Assembly: GCA_022494885.1 (NCBI GenBank)
Contig: JAGVSM010005058.1
Location: 62,001 to 126,000, forward strand
DNA length: 64,000 bases
Source: Micrasema longulum
Lineage: Eukaryota > Arthropoda > Insecta > Trichoptera > Brachycentridae
Reading direction: 5' to 3'
Below are positions 21,033 to 31,908 of the stretch, piece by piece. The notes beneath the pieces were generated by a model. That model saw nothing but the letters and a program-made list of their open reading frames with translations, was not told the DNA's origin and did not search any database. Within the stretch, counting starts at the first letter, position 1; each line of letters begins with the position of its first letter. A program made the translations under genes and the position numbers.

Positions 21033-21894
21033 ATTTTGTTTATTCCTAATTATATCAACGCTAGACTCGTGAGCAATTGCTTTCCAGACATTTTGTTTTT
21101 AAAGGTTGACACCTTAGAATTGATTAAAAGTTTTTTATTATAATACATTGTTAGTTCATATGCAAAATTACGAAATCTTAATATCATTCACTCTTGATCC
21201 TACGTCAAAAGGTTACCCAATAAATCTATCAGCTACATATCAGGCTTTTATAACTCACCATCGTGTACCTTCCTAATTGAATAGACCCAGAATTATTAAT
21301 ATCGGGTACCCGTGTAGTTTTATAAATAAGTGACATAAATTACGCATATACCAGCCATTAGAGCAATGGACATGTGGACACGTCTGACGAAACCTCCCCA
21401 TAGTGTAACACAAATAAAGATACATCTCCTGGACATCTGTGTCGAGTGTAGAACGAAATTTGTCGAATATATTATGAATATATTATGATGCCTTTCATTA
21501 GAAGTTGTCAAAAATACTAGGTATTCTATGCATAGTTTTGTTCTACAAATGAATTGAGCCTTTCTGAACGTTGATAAAACTTTGCCTGTGCTGGGCCTAA
21601 GTTCGCGGAAACTCTTGATACGAAAGATCTTGATAATTTCAAACTTTCTTGACGCGGAATTTCAAATATGACGTTCTGAAAAATATCGACTAATCGCACA
21701 AACTTTTCTTTGTGACACGAATGACTTCAAAATGGTGTGATTGCGTAATTGACTTCTACTTGAATCAATCGACGTCGACGCCCAAAATGTATTTATTTAA
21801 ATTTTTAATCACCTCAGATTGATTTATAGTATTTCTTGATATTCTTAACTTTGTTATTTTGAGTCCAAGTTTATGCAGGCATGTACCCTTTATT
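21033..21894. other. No recognisable feature
   Basis: The minus frame 21320-21511 is open for 63 codons with no resemblance to a family. No repeat partner noticed. Confidence 0.35.
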
Positions 21895-22060
21895 AAAATA
21901 CGTAATATAATATATGTAGTTGGATAATTTATATATAGTTGGATAATTTATATATAGTTGGATAATTTATATAGCGCCATTTTTGTGAAAATCACCTCAA
22001 GGGCGCTGTACAATTATATAATGTACCATATCTTCTCCAAATAAATTAAATATAGTAAGT
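21895..22060 (-). mobile_element. L2-like LINE 3' end with tandem 21-bp tail
   Basis: Minus strand carries GTACAGCGCCCTTGAGGTG, ATTTTCACAAAAATGGCGC, then three copies of a 21-bp unit (TATAAATTATCCAACTATA plus two bases) at 21907-21973. The same GCGCCCTTGA...AATGGCGC block ends the L2-like copies at 37020, 38890, 31965 and 40060. Short tandem repeats at the 3' end are a known habit of CR1/L2 LINEs. Confidence 0.7.
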
Positions 22061-22067
22061 ACTTATA

Positions 22068-23440
22068 CAATAACAACAAACCATTACGCTGTTTCCCCGT
22101 AAGGGTAGGCAGAGAAGATAGAACGCCACATCACTCTATCTTAAAAAATAAAAAAGTTTTTTTTAATGTTTTTTTTATAATTTACATAAGAGGTAAAACA
22201 GAGTATTAAAAAAATAAAGGATAATAACATAGCAATTAAATACATATTAATAGTAAAAATAGTAAACAAAAAATCCCACAAAGGCATGGCCTGTTCGTGG
22301 GAATACAAGAAAATATTAATGAATTTTTGCTACTATAATAAATAGACGGTTAAAATATTTTTGTGTAACATAAAAAAGAGAAACTACAATATTCTCTAAA
22401 AGATTATATAGTTTTTTTTTACAGTAATAAAAAAGGGAATAAAAAATATTTAATTAACATTAAAATATTCCTTATTATCAAAGGGCAACAAAATATATCA
22501 TAGAAAAAAAGAGTTCATGTATTTAGTTTAAATCCAGGATAGTGCGTGTTTTTTAAAAGAAGGAACATTTTGAAGTGTGGAATCAATTAAATATTATCAG
22601 TAAAAAAAGAATTAAACATCTTTGGACCTATAAACTATGCATCTCTCTGTGCGAGCCTCGTTTTACATGTGGTATTTCTAACACACGAATCCTTTTTTGA
22701 CTTGATCTATTTGAATTTCTTGTAAATAAATTTTGATTCTTAAATATATATTTTAAACATTGAAAACAATGTATTTGTCTTATGTCTAAAAGTTTAGCTT
22801 CTTGGAACAATTGGGAAGAGGGAAAAGTGCGATTTTTGTAAAGCATTATTTTTAATATACATTTTTAAACAGTTTTTAATGGTTTAGTATGGTTGTTGTA
22901 AGTTCCCCCATCCAATTATTTCATAGGAAACCGATGACTGACAAGTGCATATGATACCATTTTAATTGTATTTAGCTGGGGGTAACTACTTGGTCGTTTG
23001 AACACATGGTTTAAATATCTCAGTTTATTAACAATTATTTCAAGATGATTGGTCCATTTACGTTGACAGTCAATGATTACTCTTAGGTATTTTATGCACC
23101 TTTCAGACTTAATTTTTCTCGCAGTTAATACATGTGTCAAGATTACAATATTTATTATGAAACATTGCATACAGATCTCGCTTTCTCTACATTCATACAT
23201 CTTCTCATGCACGCGCGCCGATTATTACGACTTTTGACATGTCCATCTTCAAGTATTTGTTGGATTTGGTCATGTCATGTCTTTCTCGGTCTTCTTCTAT
23301 TTCTGCATCCATCAACATTAGCATTGTAAATATTCTTAGCCGTTCTTTCGCTGTCCATTCGTTCTACATGTCCAAACCAGCGCAGAGCTCCGTTCTTGAT
23401 TTTGTCGATAATGCTTGTCTCAGCCATGTATAATAATGTA
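22068..23440 (-). mobile_element. RTE LINE C-terminal end, split by another LINE
   Basis: 23440-23167 encodes, on minus, AETSIIDKIKNGALRWFGHV, ERMDSERTAKNIYNANVDG, RNRRRPRKT, a stop, then QILEDGHVKSRNNRRACMRR and CMNVEKARSVC. 22142-22068 continues as VWRSILSAYPYGETA followed by TAATGGTTTG, the very end of RTE ORF2. The two parts are collinear with the copy at 43972-44756 and are separated by 1024 bp (22143-23166) of a different LINE. Confidence 0.8.
22143..23166 (-). mobile_element. 5'-truncated LINE inserted in RTE
   Basis: From 23166 down, minus-strand frames give ARKIKSERCIKYLRVIIDC, RKWTNHLEIIVNKLRYLNHV, SSYPQLNTIKMVSYALVSH, then after frame changes FQEAKLLDIRQIHCFQCL and IPHVKRGSHREMHS. 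This is the YLGV.ID..L.W..H......K......F......L....L...YYA.V block plus the C-terminal helices of a Jockey-like ORF2. An A/T-rich 3' UTR ends in CTTTTTTATTTTTT next to the RTE. No target duplication could be defined. Confidence 0.75.
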
Positions 23441-24516
23441 CGGATCTCAAATATATAAATAAAACGATAAATAAACCTTTTTAAATATATAAATACCAAT
23501 CTTCATTGTGCAAAATTTATTTTATTATGTCCATTATTTCATAATCTGTCAAGAAAAACATGATTTTATTTCTCCTTCTCTTTAACAATTTACACTTCCT
23601 TCCGTTTAGCATTTGAATTTTCCGTTGGCCATATGTAGAACACGAGTAAGAGAAATTGAGCTTTACGTGAAGACAAAATTTATTAACGTATGCTTATTAA
23701 AAATAAGAATTATTATCCTACAATAATAGGCTTGACGTAAACATTTTCTTTATTACTGTTTTTTCTACATTTAAATCACCCTCAGTGCGCTCACTGGTTG
23801 AGATAAATAAATTGAAAATAAATTGAGATTTTTGTAAATATTTCTTAACAATTTTAATTTTTAAATAAATACTAAAAACTGAAACAAATAAAAAAAATTA
23901 TTAATGCGCATATGGTGTGTAAGCCTGAATGTATTTTAAAAATCGTGTTGTTTATATTTATGGTACTTTAATTTAGGAAATACTTGAGATTATATTGTAA
24001 TTAATTTGTGTTTCTATAAAAGCAGCGTAAGTTCTGTATGGTGAGAGAATACTCGAATAGGACTCGTGAAAAGGTAAATATAGCAAAGCGATTAAGCACA
24101 TATCTGGTTATTGACAAAATAGAATCGATTTTACTATCATAATCGATTATTCACATTTCTAGTTTGGATGCGTTGCCCTCGTGACGAAACATTAATCATC
24201 TTTCGTGAACACGCATAATAAATAGCTTCTGATTATAATTTGATGCAACGGTTTATCAAAACATTACTAAAGCGCCCGTCCAATTGCAATAGTAAGATTA
24301 TAATATCTGCTACTGCACTGTACCGACATTTATTGATATTTTATGTATCATCCATGCACTGTTGATTTAATTTAAATACATTACCGTGTGACTGATCTCT
24401 GCTTCCTCATATCAAATGCAATTCAAATAAAGTATATTATTTATGTTTCAAGCATTAACTTTGTGGTCAAATATTTTTGTTTATGTTAGTAAATATTTTA
24501 ATTTAACCATTCACCG
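23441..24516. other. No recognisable feature
   Basis: A+T-rich; no frame above about 60 codons and no repeat recognised. Confidence 0.4.
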
Positions 24517-24575
24517 ACTTTTTATGTCTACCGGTTTCGAGACGTACCAGTCTCTCAGAGCACTCACTACACCAT
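24517..24575 (-). repeat. Hammerhead-like repeat family A, decayed copy
   Basis: Minus strand has CTGA directly followed by GAGACTGGTACGTCTCGAAA, then CCGGTAGACATAAA. Stem II GAGAC/GTCTC, core GAAA and stem III ACCGGT are intact, but four bases of the CTGACGAA core are missing compared with 37889-37932. Confidence 0.45.
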
Positions 24576-24579
24576 GCAA

Positions 24580-24860
24580 AAACTAAAATACACTTTCATC
24601 TTTACCATCACCGTAGTATACAAAGTATTTACAAAAAACAACATAAATTACACGGAGATTTAAAGAAGATGCAAACACCACCATGTCCGAACATGCACTA
24701 AAATTAGGTTAGGTTAGGTTAAAAACTAAAGTACACTTTCATCTTTACCATCACCGTAATATACAAAGTATTTACGAAAAATTACATAAATTACACGGAG
24801 ATTTAAAGAAGATGCAAATACCACCATGTCCGAACATGCACGAAAAATAGGTTAGTAATA
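24580..24860 (+). repeat. Tandem duplication with interstitial TTAGG repeats
   Basis: Units at about 24580-24715 and 24722-24853 share AACTAAA.TACACTTTCATC, TTTACCATCACCGTA.TATAC, AAAGTATTTAC, ACATAAATTACACGGAG, GATGCAAA.ACCACCATGTC and CGAACATGCAC. Between them lies TTAGGTTAGGTTAGGTTA (24704-24721), three and a half units of the arthropod telomere repeat; the second unit ends with only one TAGGTTA. Confidence 0.75.
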
Positions 24861-25424
24861 TGATAATTATAATACTACGAGTATACGTCAGTTATTATGT
24901 CCACAACCTTATTTGCCTATTTCGCGACCTTAAGAATGAGAGATCGTGGAAAATAGAATCATTTGTTCATTATAGATTAAATGTCGTCTATTATAGTTCC
25001 TAATAGCATTATTTGATATAATTTTGTCATAATACATATTTCTTCGAAAATATTTCTAAATTATTATACAAAATAACGAGATGTCTCTGGTGAAATTCTC
25101 GAGAAATAAATTAATATCTTTTACTCAGAAACTCATCCCTTATTAATGTGTACCATTACACTTTCGTTCTTCTTTGGATTCAAATAATTTTTTTTCTACT
25201 GCTGTTACCCCTTTCACGTCCTTCCTCAATTAAAATTAAGTACCGATTCAAAGCTTTTTTCCTTTATCAATTTAAAAGCTCTTCAAAAACAGTTTTAATG
25301 AAGTAATGTATTTCCGACGTAGGACAACTCGTATGAATTATTATAAAATTGTAAAATATGACCTATTTATACATTATAATTATTACATATGTATTTTTTC
25401 TCCTTGTTCGGTTGGAATGAAAAA
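24861..25424. other. No recognisable feature
   Basis: Nothing coding or repeated seen. Confidence 0.35.
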
Positions 25425-25515
25425 TACAGGTTTGTGTGTGAAATAAAACTAAAAACCGGACCAGTGTTTTCGACTCGATGGCTACTCTCGGCAACGTCGA
25501 CGTTAAATATTTAAT
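25425..25515 (+). repeat. Dispersed repeat family F, copy 3
   Basis: GTTTGTGTGTGAAATAAAAC, GACCAGTGTTTTCGACTCGA and GGCTACTCTCGGCAA follow the order of the family. Confidence 0.5.
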
Positions 25516-25689
25516 AACTGATTTTTGCAACGAAACATTTAACAAATTTTAATTGACAAAATGTATTGTATAGTTGTTTAACAAAATAAAATCTTCAAGA
25601 CTCTGAAGCATAGGATTTCTTCATTTTATTTTATTTTTATTTTATTAATTTTTCACGCCCATAAGGCTTTTACATACATGGAAGTTATT

Positions 25690-25978
25690 TAAAACATGGG
25701 TATATAAACAACATAAAATATAAAAAATATAATATAAAGCAAAAAAAGATAGAACAGTGTTTAGAAGTAATGTTGGTATAAAAAAAGAAGATGAGTATAT
25801 AACAACGTAAATTAAAAAAAAAATACAATAAAAATAAATTAAAGATAGGATCAGTTTTAAGAAGTATAGTTGGTATAAAAATTAAAAATAAAAAGATGAG
25901 TGTATAAACAACATAAATGTAAAAAAATACAAAATAAAGAAATAAAATATAGAACTGTGTTTAGAAGTTTAGTTGGTT
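25690..25978 (+). repeat. Degenerate tandem array, three units of 95-110 bp
   Basis: Each unit has TATA.AACAACATAAA, an A-rich part, ATAGAACAGTGTTTAGAAGT (or a variant) and TTGGTATAAA. The last unit ends TTAGTTGGTTTT. Confidence 0.65.
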
Positions 25979-25987
25979 TTAATTTTT

Positions 25988-26040
25988 GCATTTCTTAAGC
26001 TTATTTTTTTTTTAAATAAAAAAATAAGCTAAAGAAATGC
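25988..26040. repeat. Short perfect-like hairpin
   Basis: GCATTTCTTAAGCTTATTTT on the left is mirrored by AAAATAAGCTAAAGAAATGC on the right around an A/T core; about 24 paired bases with one unpaired A. It could be a miniature foldback, or the start of a small RNA hairpin. Confidence 0.7.
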
Positions 26041-26971
26041 AGTCATTGTAATATTTTTTCTATTAGCGTTACGAATTTAATTTAATTTTACAACTAAAAA
26101 AAAGGAGTGGACATTAGAGTGCAAATAGAAAAAAAACAGAAGCTTCAACTTGTCCTCACCTAGTAGACAATTTTACGAGAACTCTCCAGTTAAAGGAAAA
26201 TATTTCTTTGTCAAATTCTCAGCCTCGGAATATTATTGTAATTTTTTAAAAAGAGTTAAACGAAGACAACTTCTCGGCTGCAGTAAAGTTCTTCATTAAA
26301 AAAGCAAAATTGAATTCAGATAAGTCAAATACCTCTTACCTAAGCACCTCGGAGGAAAAAAACTTGGAATAAAAAGACATACAATCAGTATGGCCAGGGG
26401 GTAAAATTTTTATGTGTAAAAATATCACCTTTCCTATTTATGCCATTAAATCTTAAGAAAAACTGTATTACATAAACGAGACCATAAATAACTGATAATT
26501 CAATTTTAAAATTTAAAAAATAATGACTATTGATTTCCATTTCTATCTAAAATGTCTTTTACTGCTATTTTGTGTTTGTTGCCAACTCTGTTGTGTCCCG
26601 TGTCTTCTGTATTGGGAACTTTTGGGCTACATGCCTGTTTTCTCGATCACGCAGAAAAAAACTGTATTTTTGAAAGAGCAGTCCTTAATGATTATTTATT
26701 TATTTATTTTTATTTAGGAAAAAAACAACGGTTTTTACATGTATTGTATATAGAAAATAAGAATACATATGAACGAAAATTGTGAAAACAGTCAATAAAA
26801 ATTTTCCACAGTGGTGTAAGCTATTGGTTAAGTACATTATCGGTATCAAAATAAAAGCAATTAACAATTGTTAGGCACTTAGAAGTTGCAAATAAAATAA
26901 AAATACATATACTTATATACAGTTATAAAAATATAGTAAATAGAAACAAGATAAATTTAAATTTAAAAAAT
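26041..26971. other. No gene seen
   Basis: Two overlapping plus frames at 26523-26785 include LLLFCVCCQLCCVPCLLYW, cysteine-rich but without any known spacing; I regard them as chance frames. Confidence 0.35.
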
Positions 26972-26984
26972 AAGAAAAGAAAAG

Positions 26985-27022
<38 letters not shown>

Positions 27023-27102
27023 GAAAAAAGAAAAGAAAAGAAAAGAAAAGAAAAGAAAAGAAAAGAAAAGAAAAGAAAAGAAAAAAAAAGAAAAGAAAAT
27101 AA
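26972..27102 (+). repeat. (AAAAG)n microsatellite
   Basis: Almost pure GAAAA units with a few longer A runs. The phenylalanine-leucine frame on the minus strand (26923-27114) is a by-product of this repeat. Confidence 0.95.
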
Positions 27103-27124
27103 ATTATTCATCATTAAATGGTAT

Positions 27125-27510
27125 TAACATATTACAACAGAGATGAAGAACATTTAAGACAAGGTAATATAGAAGTCTAGGCATCTTACACACTGTGTAA
27201 CATTCACCATTCTGCCCATATTTAAACATCTATATTCCATCAATTCTTTCATCTGTTGATGTTTGTGAAGTTAAAGAGCTGAAACCTTTATTTATGCGGG
27301 TGAGATTCATCTAATTGAATTATTTGACCTACATACTAGGCAACGCCTGAAAATGTTATTTTTTCCATTTCTATACTTCTTCATGGACCAGGTAATTTAT
27401 CAACAATATTTTGAGTTTGTCCAAATGTTTGTAGACAAGGACTGGATTCAACTCCCCGTCTACAAAAATTTGGACGAACTCAAAATATTGTTGATTAAAT
27501 GGTATAAATC
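27125..27510 (+). mobile_element. MITE1 with palindromic unit G
   Basis: 27125-27358 is MITE1 (AACATATTACAACAGAGATG, TCTAGGCATC, ACACACTGTGTAACATTC, AAAGAGCTGAAACC, CTAGGCAACGCCTGAAAA) lacking about 35 bp in the ACAGGGCTTATGACC region. 27395-27505 is a unit G palindrome: ATCAACAATATTTTGAGTTT and GTCCAAATG face their reverse complement across CCCCGTCT. Confidence 0.7.
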
Positions 27511-28242
27511 GAATGCCGATCCAATCAATCAAAATAGGATTCGTCTCGTTTTCTTGCATATTGCAAATAATGTAGTAACGCCGTGCCTTTTGTACTATTA
27601 GGTGCGAGTGAGAGATTATGCGTATTATATAATTTTGTATCTTAAAAAGCCATGTTTAAATTTCAGATACGAGTACATTTAAAGTTTAAAGCTATTTAAT
27701 GCATCGCAGTGGAAAAGATTTTCTGTCAAACCGGAAAATCCGATTGCGTTGAAAAAACGCAATAAAATCGAATTTGGTGACAGTTTCATTTATACTAACA
27801 ACTTTTTTGCGATCGTTATCGACAAGATAAAGTAATTTTGCCCTGAGCACTGGCACTTTTATCATTTTTATAGAATTTTTGTTTCTTCGGAAGTTAAGCT
27901 CCTTTTCTAAGGAAAAGGTCAAGTCTAATATTCATTATATGGTGCGGAAGAAATAGGTTTTCATTAATAACAAAAAATCCCATCGCTTTTTGTAAGAGGA
28001 TCCTTTATTAGTCTCAAGATAACAAGACGGTTTTTAGGCGTTTCTTATAAAATAATTACCGTTCTTTCGCCGTTTTATCAACGCATTACACAGCTTGTAT
28101 AATTTTATTTTATTACCCACGGCAAAAATATAAATTCACACTACGGAACACAGCAAAAATAAATTTTCTCGAATCACAATAAAATTTCTTGGTTATTTAA
28201 TTTATTTTTTTTTGATTCCCTTTGTTTCCGGGCAATTAAGAG
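27511..28242. other. No recognisable feature
   Basis: The minus frame 27692-27922 has no family resemblance. Nothing repeated seen. Confidence 0.35.
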
Positions 28243-28318
28243 TACAGTCCTGTGTGTGAAATATAACCAGAATCCAGGACGAGTGCTATTGACTCGATGG
28301 CGATTCTCAGGTAAATAT
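28243..28318 (+). repeat. Dispersed repeat family F, copy 4
   Basis: GTACAGTCCTGTGTGTGAAAT, CCAGGACGAGTGCTATTGAC and CTCGATGGCGATTCTCAGG; closest to the presumed family consensus. Confidence 0.5.
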
Positions 28319-28842
28319 CCCATATGAGGAAATCGTATGGAGATAAGTCCGCCACTGATTATTATCCGATTGAAAAATCTGAGGTTTAGTTAAGTACACA
28401 AAATAAATTATTAAAAAAACTCCCATTTGCTGAAAAATGGACATAATTCTAGCGTTACAATTAACCTGCTTGATGGCTGTATGACTCACTTAAACTTATG
28501 CCTATTTAATCCTCGCCGTTCTCAAACAGTGTCAGTTTTTTTTAAAGAAACATAATAGACACATCTAAATATGTATGACACGTCGGCATTGCTTCAAAGC
28601 AGTGGTTTTCAAACGGTGGTCTGTGGTCCACTGGTGGTCTCCCAAAGCACCCGAAGTGTACTGCGAAGTCATCGTGCAATTCCCTCAACATAACAGCTCT
28701 AATTAAATAACTGAAAAAAACAACTAAATGAATTAAACGGGAGTAAAAATTACTTCCAAATATGAAAAACCTGCAAGTTTGTGTTTGAATCTTACAATTT
28801 GCACACGGTGCTGAAATTGAAAGAGAAATATATAAGAGCATT

Positions 28843-29347
28843 AATGATTTAGATAAAATTATAAATAAAAGTATCAATCAAACTTCTTGGTTTAGTTTCA
28901 CTTTTACTTAATTTGACCAATGAGCGCTTTCGCCTGAGAAGGCATCTTCAGGACTGGTAAATTCTTTACAACATTTTAAACTTTTTAAATATTTGTTAAG
29001 GTTTGGATTTAAAAAAAGGATCACGTAAGTATTTTATAAAAAGACAGACACAATAAATATAATTACAACGTGTTTGCCAAACAGTTCGTTTTTAGGGAAG
29101 TTTTTGACCGAAATTAGGATTATGTCCTATTATTTTTTTTAATTTCTTATTATTTAAAAGGTAGGGAAAGAACATGTGATTCTTTTTTATATCGAAACCT
29201 CGTTAAAAAGTTCAAAATGTTGTAAACAATCAATCAGTCCTGAAGATGCATTATTAGGTGAAAGCGCTCGTTGGTCAAATGAAATAAAAGTGAAACTGTA
29301 CCAAGAAGTCTTAGTGATAATTTTATTTATAATTTTATCTAAATCAT
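28843..29347. mobile_element. Foldback element with hammerhead-like motifs in both arms (family C)
   Basis: Arms of about 143 bp, 28843-28985 and 29208-29347, are inverted copies: ATGATTTAGATAAAATTATA at the outer ends, ACTTCTTGG, TTTCACTTTTA, TTTGACCAA and TTACAACATTTT inward. Each arm holds a family C motif: minus at 28915-28960 and plus at 29231-29277, so both point outward. Each has CTGAAGA with an extra C before it, GAAAGCGCTC and a downstream TTGGTC. The spacer has no coding frame of note. Confidence 0.75.
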
Positions 29348-29352
29348 GAACT

Positions 29353-30109
29353 ATCGAGCTTTTTCTAGAAATATCTACAAAAAAAATCAATATAAATGAG
29401 AACATTACACTCCATTTGCAAAAGTTGACAAATGAATTTTAACCGTTATTTTCCTGAATGCAGGGACAAAGTTATTCGGAAATTAATCGGCAACTCTTTC
29501 ATTATCAACATTTCTGAGGCGCCTGATTAGAATCGCGACAGTAACTGCTAGAATACATTCGAGGCAGGAATTAAACTAGAAGAATTCTGAAGCCATAAAA
29601 TTACCTATAATTCTTACCTATAATTCGAGAAACCACATACTTGTGCGAGCAGGGATTCTCGGCGCTTTTAGTAATTTAAAATGAACAAAGAAATCGCTTG
29701 GATGCCACTGCCGACATGCGTTTGGCTTTGAGCAAGAATGAACCAAGGATTTAGCAGTTGGTAAACAGCGTGCAGTCACAAAAATCGCCTGAAATATAAT
29801 TTATTTTATTTTTTTTGTAAATATTGTAATACTTTTGGTCTTGAATAATTTTCTACATGTTTTATTTATAGAAAAATCATAATAATCGACCTTATCATAA
29901 TTTATATCATCGCTTAATAGTTGGTGGTCCATGAAGGCAAGACAAAAAAATCAATCTCATCATTTATTTATTTATTTATGTATTTCACAGTTTTGAAATG
30001 TACAGAGTTTCTTTGTTTCAGGTCCCGACTAGCTAGGAAATTCCTGTGTTTAGGAAGGACCTTATTTTTTATACGTGTTTTTTTTTATTTCATTAAATGA
30101 TACTTAATA
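29353..30109. other. No recognisable feature
   Basis: 29640-29790 has mixed base composition; no frame, repeat partner or RNA fold found. Confidence 0.35.
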
Positions 30110-30540
30110 AATTCAAAGAATAATAATAACATTAGAAAAAATCAATACAAATATACAATAGAAAACATGCAGGTAATAGTAATAAAAATTCAATCATAGA
30201 AATTAATTAGAAAATATGCCATTAATAGTAAAGAAATGAGACGTAATTATTATAAATTAGAAAATATACCGATAATAATATAAATTGAAGCATAAATACT
30301 TATTATAAAATATAACATTAGTAATAAAGAAATTAAACAAAAATACAAATTGGAAAACATACCGATAATTAATAAAAATTGAAGCATAAATATAAATTTG
30401 AAAATATGTCGTTAATAATTAAAAATTGAAGAACAAAAATAAATTACAGAATATACCATTTATAATTCGAAAATTAAAGATACGTGTAAATACTAGTATT
30501 AACAAGAAAAATAAAACATATGTAAATGAATAAACATAAA
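30110..30540 (+). repeat. Degenerate A+T-rich tandem array, about 60-bp unit
   Basis: About seven diverged units with the theme AATTGAAGCATAAATA, TAAATTAGAAAATATACCG and TTAATAATAAA. Unit length varies because of indels. Confidence 0.6.
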
Positions 30541-30629
30541 AAGTCAAAATAAAATATACATTAAAAGGTTTAAAACCACCGCTTTAAAGAGTGAAAAGAA
30601 AAATAAAAAAATGCAATACAAAATACATA

Positions 30630-30998
30630 TTATAATAAAATAAATAAAACAACTTTGTTTTTAACCACTTATTTTTAATTTTCACCGACCGGTTTCAAAG
30701 AAAACAAGCTTCTTCGTCAAGGTTTACGTAATTAATGAATTGATTCCTTTTTTTAATTTTTTAAAATTTTTATCATGTTCACGAAATACTATACGTGGAC
30801 CCAATGAATCAAGCTTTTTCCTTACGCGGGTGGTAATTTGATATCATTATTTTCGAAGTAGGACTAAAAGAAATATTGTTTATTTGGTTTTTAATTATTG
30901 TTTTCTTACTATGAATCTTGTTTGCTTTGAAACCGGTCGGTGAAAAATAAAAAATAGTGGTTAAAAACAAAGTTGTTTTATTTATTTTATTATAATGA
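30630..30998. mobile_element. Foldback element with hammerhead-like motifs (family B)
   Basis: Inverted ends of about 75 bp: 30630-30708 and 30915-30998 share TTATAATAAAATAAATAAAA, CAACTTTGTTTTTAACCACT and TTTCACCGACCGGTTTCAAAG. On the minus strand the left arm reads TTGACGAAGAAGCTTG, then TTTGAAACCGGTCGGTG; the right arm shows the GAAACCGGTCGGTG half on plus. Core position C3 is T in the left copy, and stem I is only three pairs, so both look inactive. No coding. A fragment related to this family is at 33600-33710. Confidence 0.7.
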
Positions 30999-31908
30999 AT
31001 AACCACAAAGTTAGTGCTTCAAATATAAACTTTATAGAAAAATACATTGTTTAAAGACAACACATCGATTTCGTTTTTTGACTCCCGGGAAATTCTGCTT
31101 TTTTAAAAATTATGACTCTATTTTATCGGATTTGCGACACATCTATCAGAATATTTGGCATAGTAGAGAACCTTTTTGCAAAGGAAATGATTTCTGTCAT
31201 TAGTTTGTACAACTGATCTCATTTCATAATTTTTTTAAGTAATTGATATTAGAAGTATGTTGTGTTTAGATACAATTGTGCCATATTTTTTTTTTTAATC
31301 CGATTAACTCATGTGACCCAATATATTTCGCGACACATTTAATATTTTCATTGAAATTTCTTTTACTGGCCGAACGTTGACAATATTTTAATGCAATATG
31401 AAACTGTCACAAAAATTAAATTGATTCTGTATCGTAAATGTCGCAGTGGGCTGTTGGTTTGACAAACTGTAGTCGCGAACTCGTTGTCTGTGTGTAGCCT
31501 TCGGGAATGGGAAAATATCGCCTTTCAATATTTACTCCAATACTCGAAAAGTGCCAAAGTCGCCGAAGACTATGGCAATTTATGGCGAAACAGGCGGAGC
31601 AAGTGACACTTTTTATTTCGTATGAATCCCGTAAATCATGTTTGGATAGGACCCTCTAACAATGTTTTGGCCCCCGCAGGATTGCTATGTCAAAGGATTT
31701 TTCTGACACCGGGGGATATTACACACTGATACATGTTTAAATAAATTGGACATGTTCATATGAATGTAGTGCGTTAAATATCTTCATTTCCTTTTTACAA
31801 GCGTAAATTGCTTTTACGATTTCTTTTGAAGCATGACTTTATTTTATGTAAAATTTTGACATTTTACTCTGGAATATTCCTTTATTTTCAACGTGGTTTG
31901 CTTGAATC
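30999..31908. other. No gene recognised
   Basis: 31440-31660 has mixed composition and a 51-codon frame starting ATGGGAAAATATCGCC at 31507 (ending KSCLDRTL), without family resemblance. It could be a diverged exon but nothing supports that directly. Confidence 0.3.

Noticed and set aside
24704..24721. Telomere or chromosome end
   Set aside because: Only three and a half TTAGG units, inside a tandem duplication with ordinary sequence on both sides.
26923..27114. Phe/Leu-rich minus frame
   Set aside because: Produced entirely by the (AAAAG)n microsatellite.
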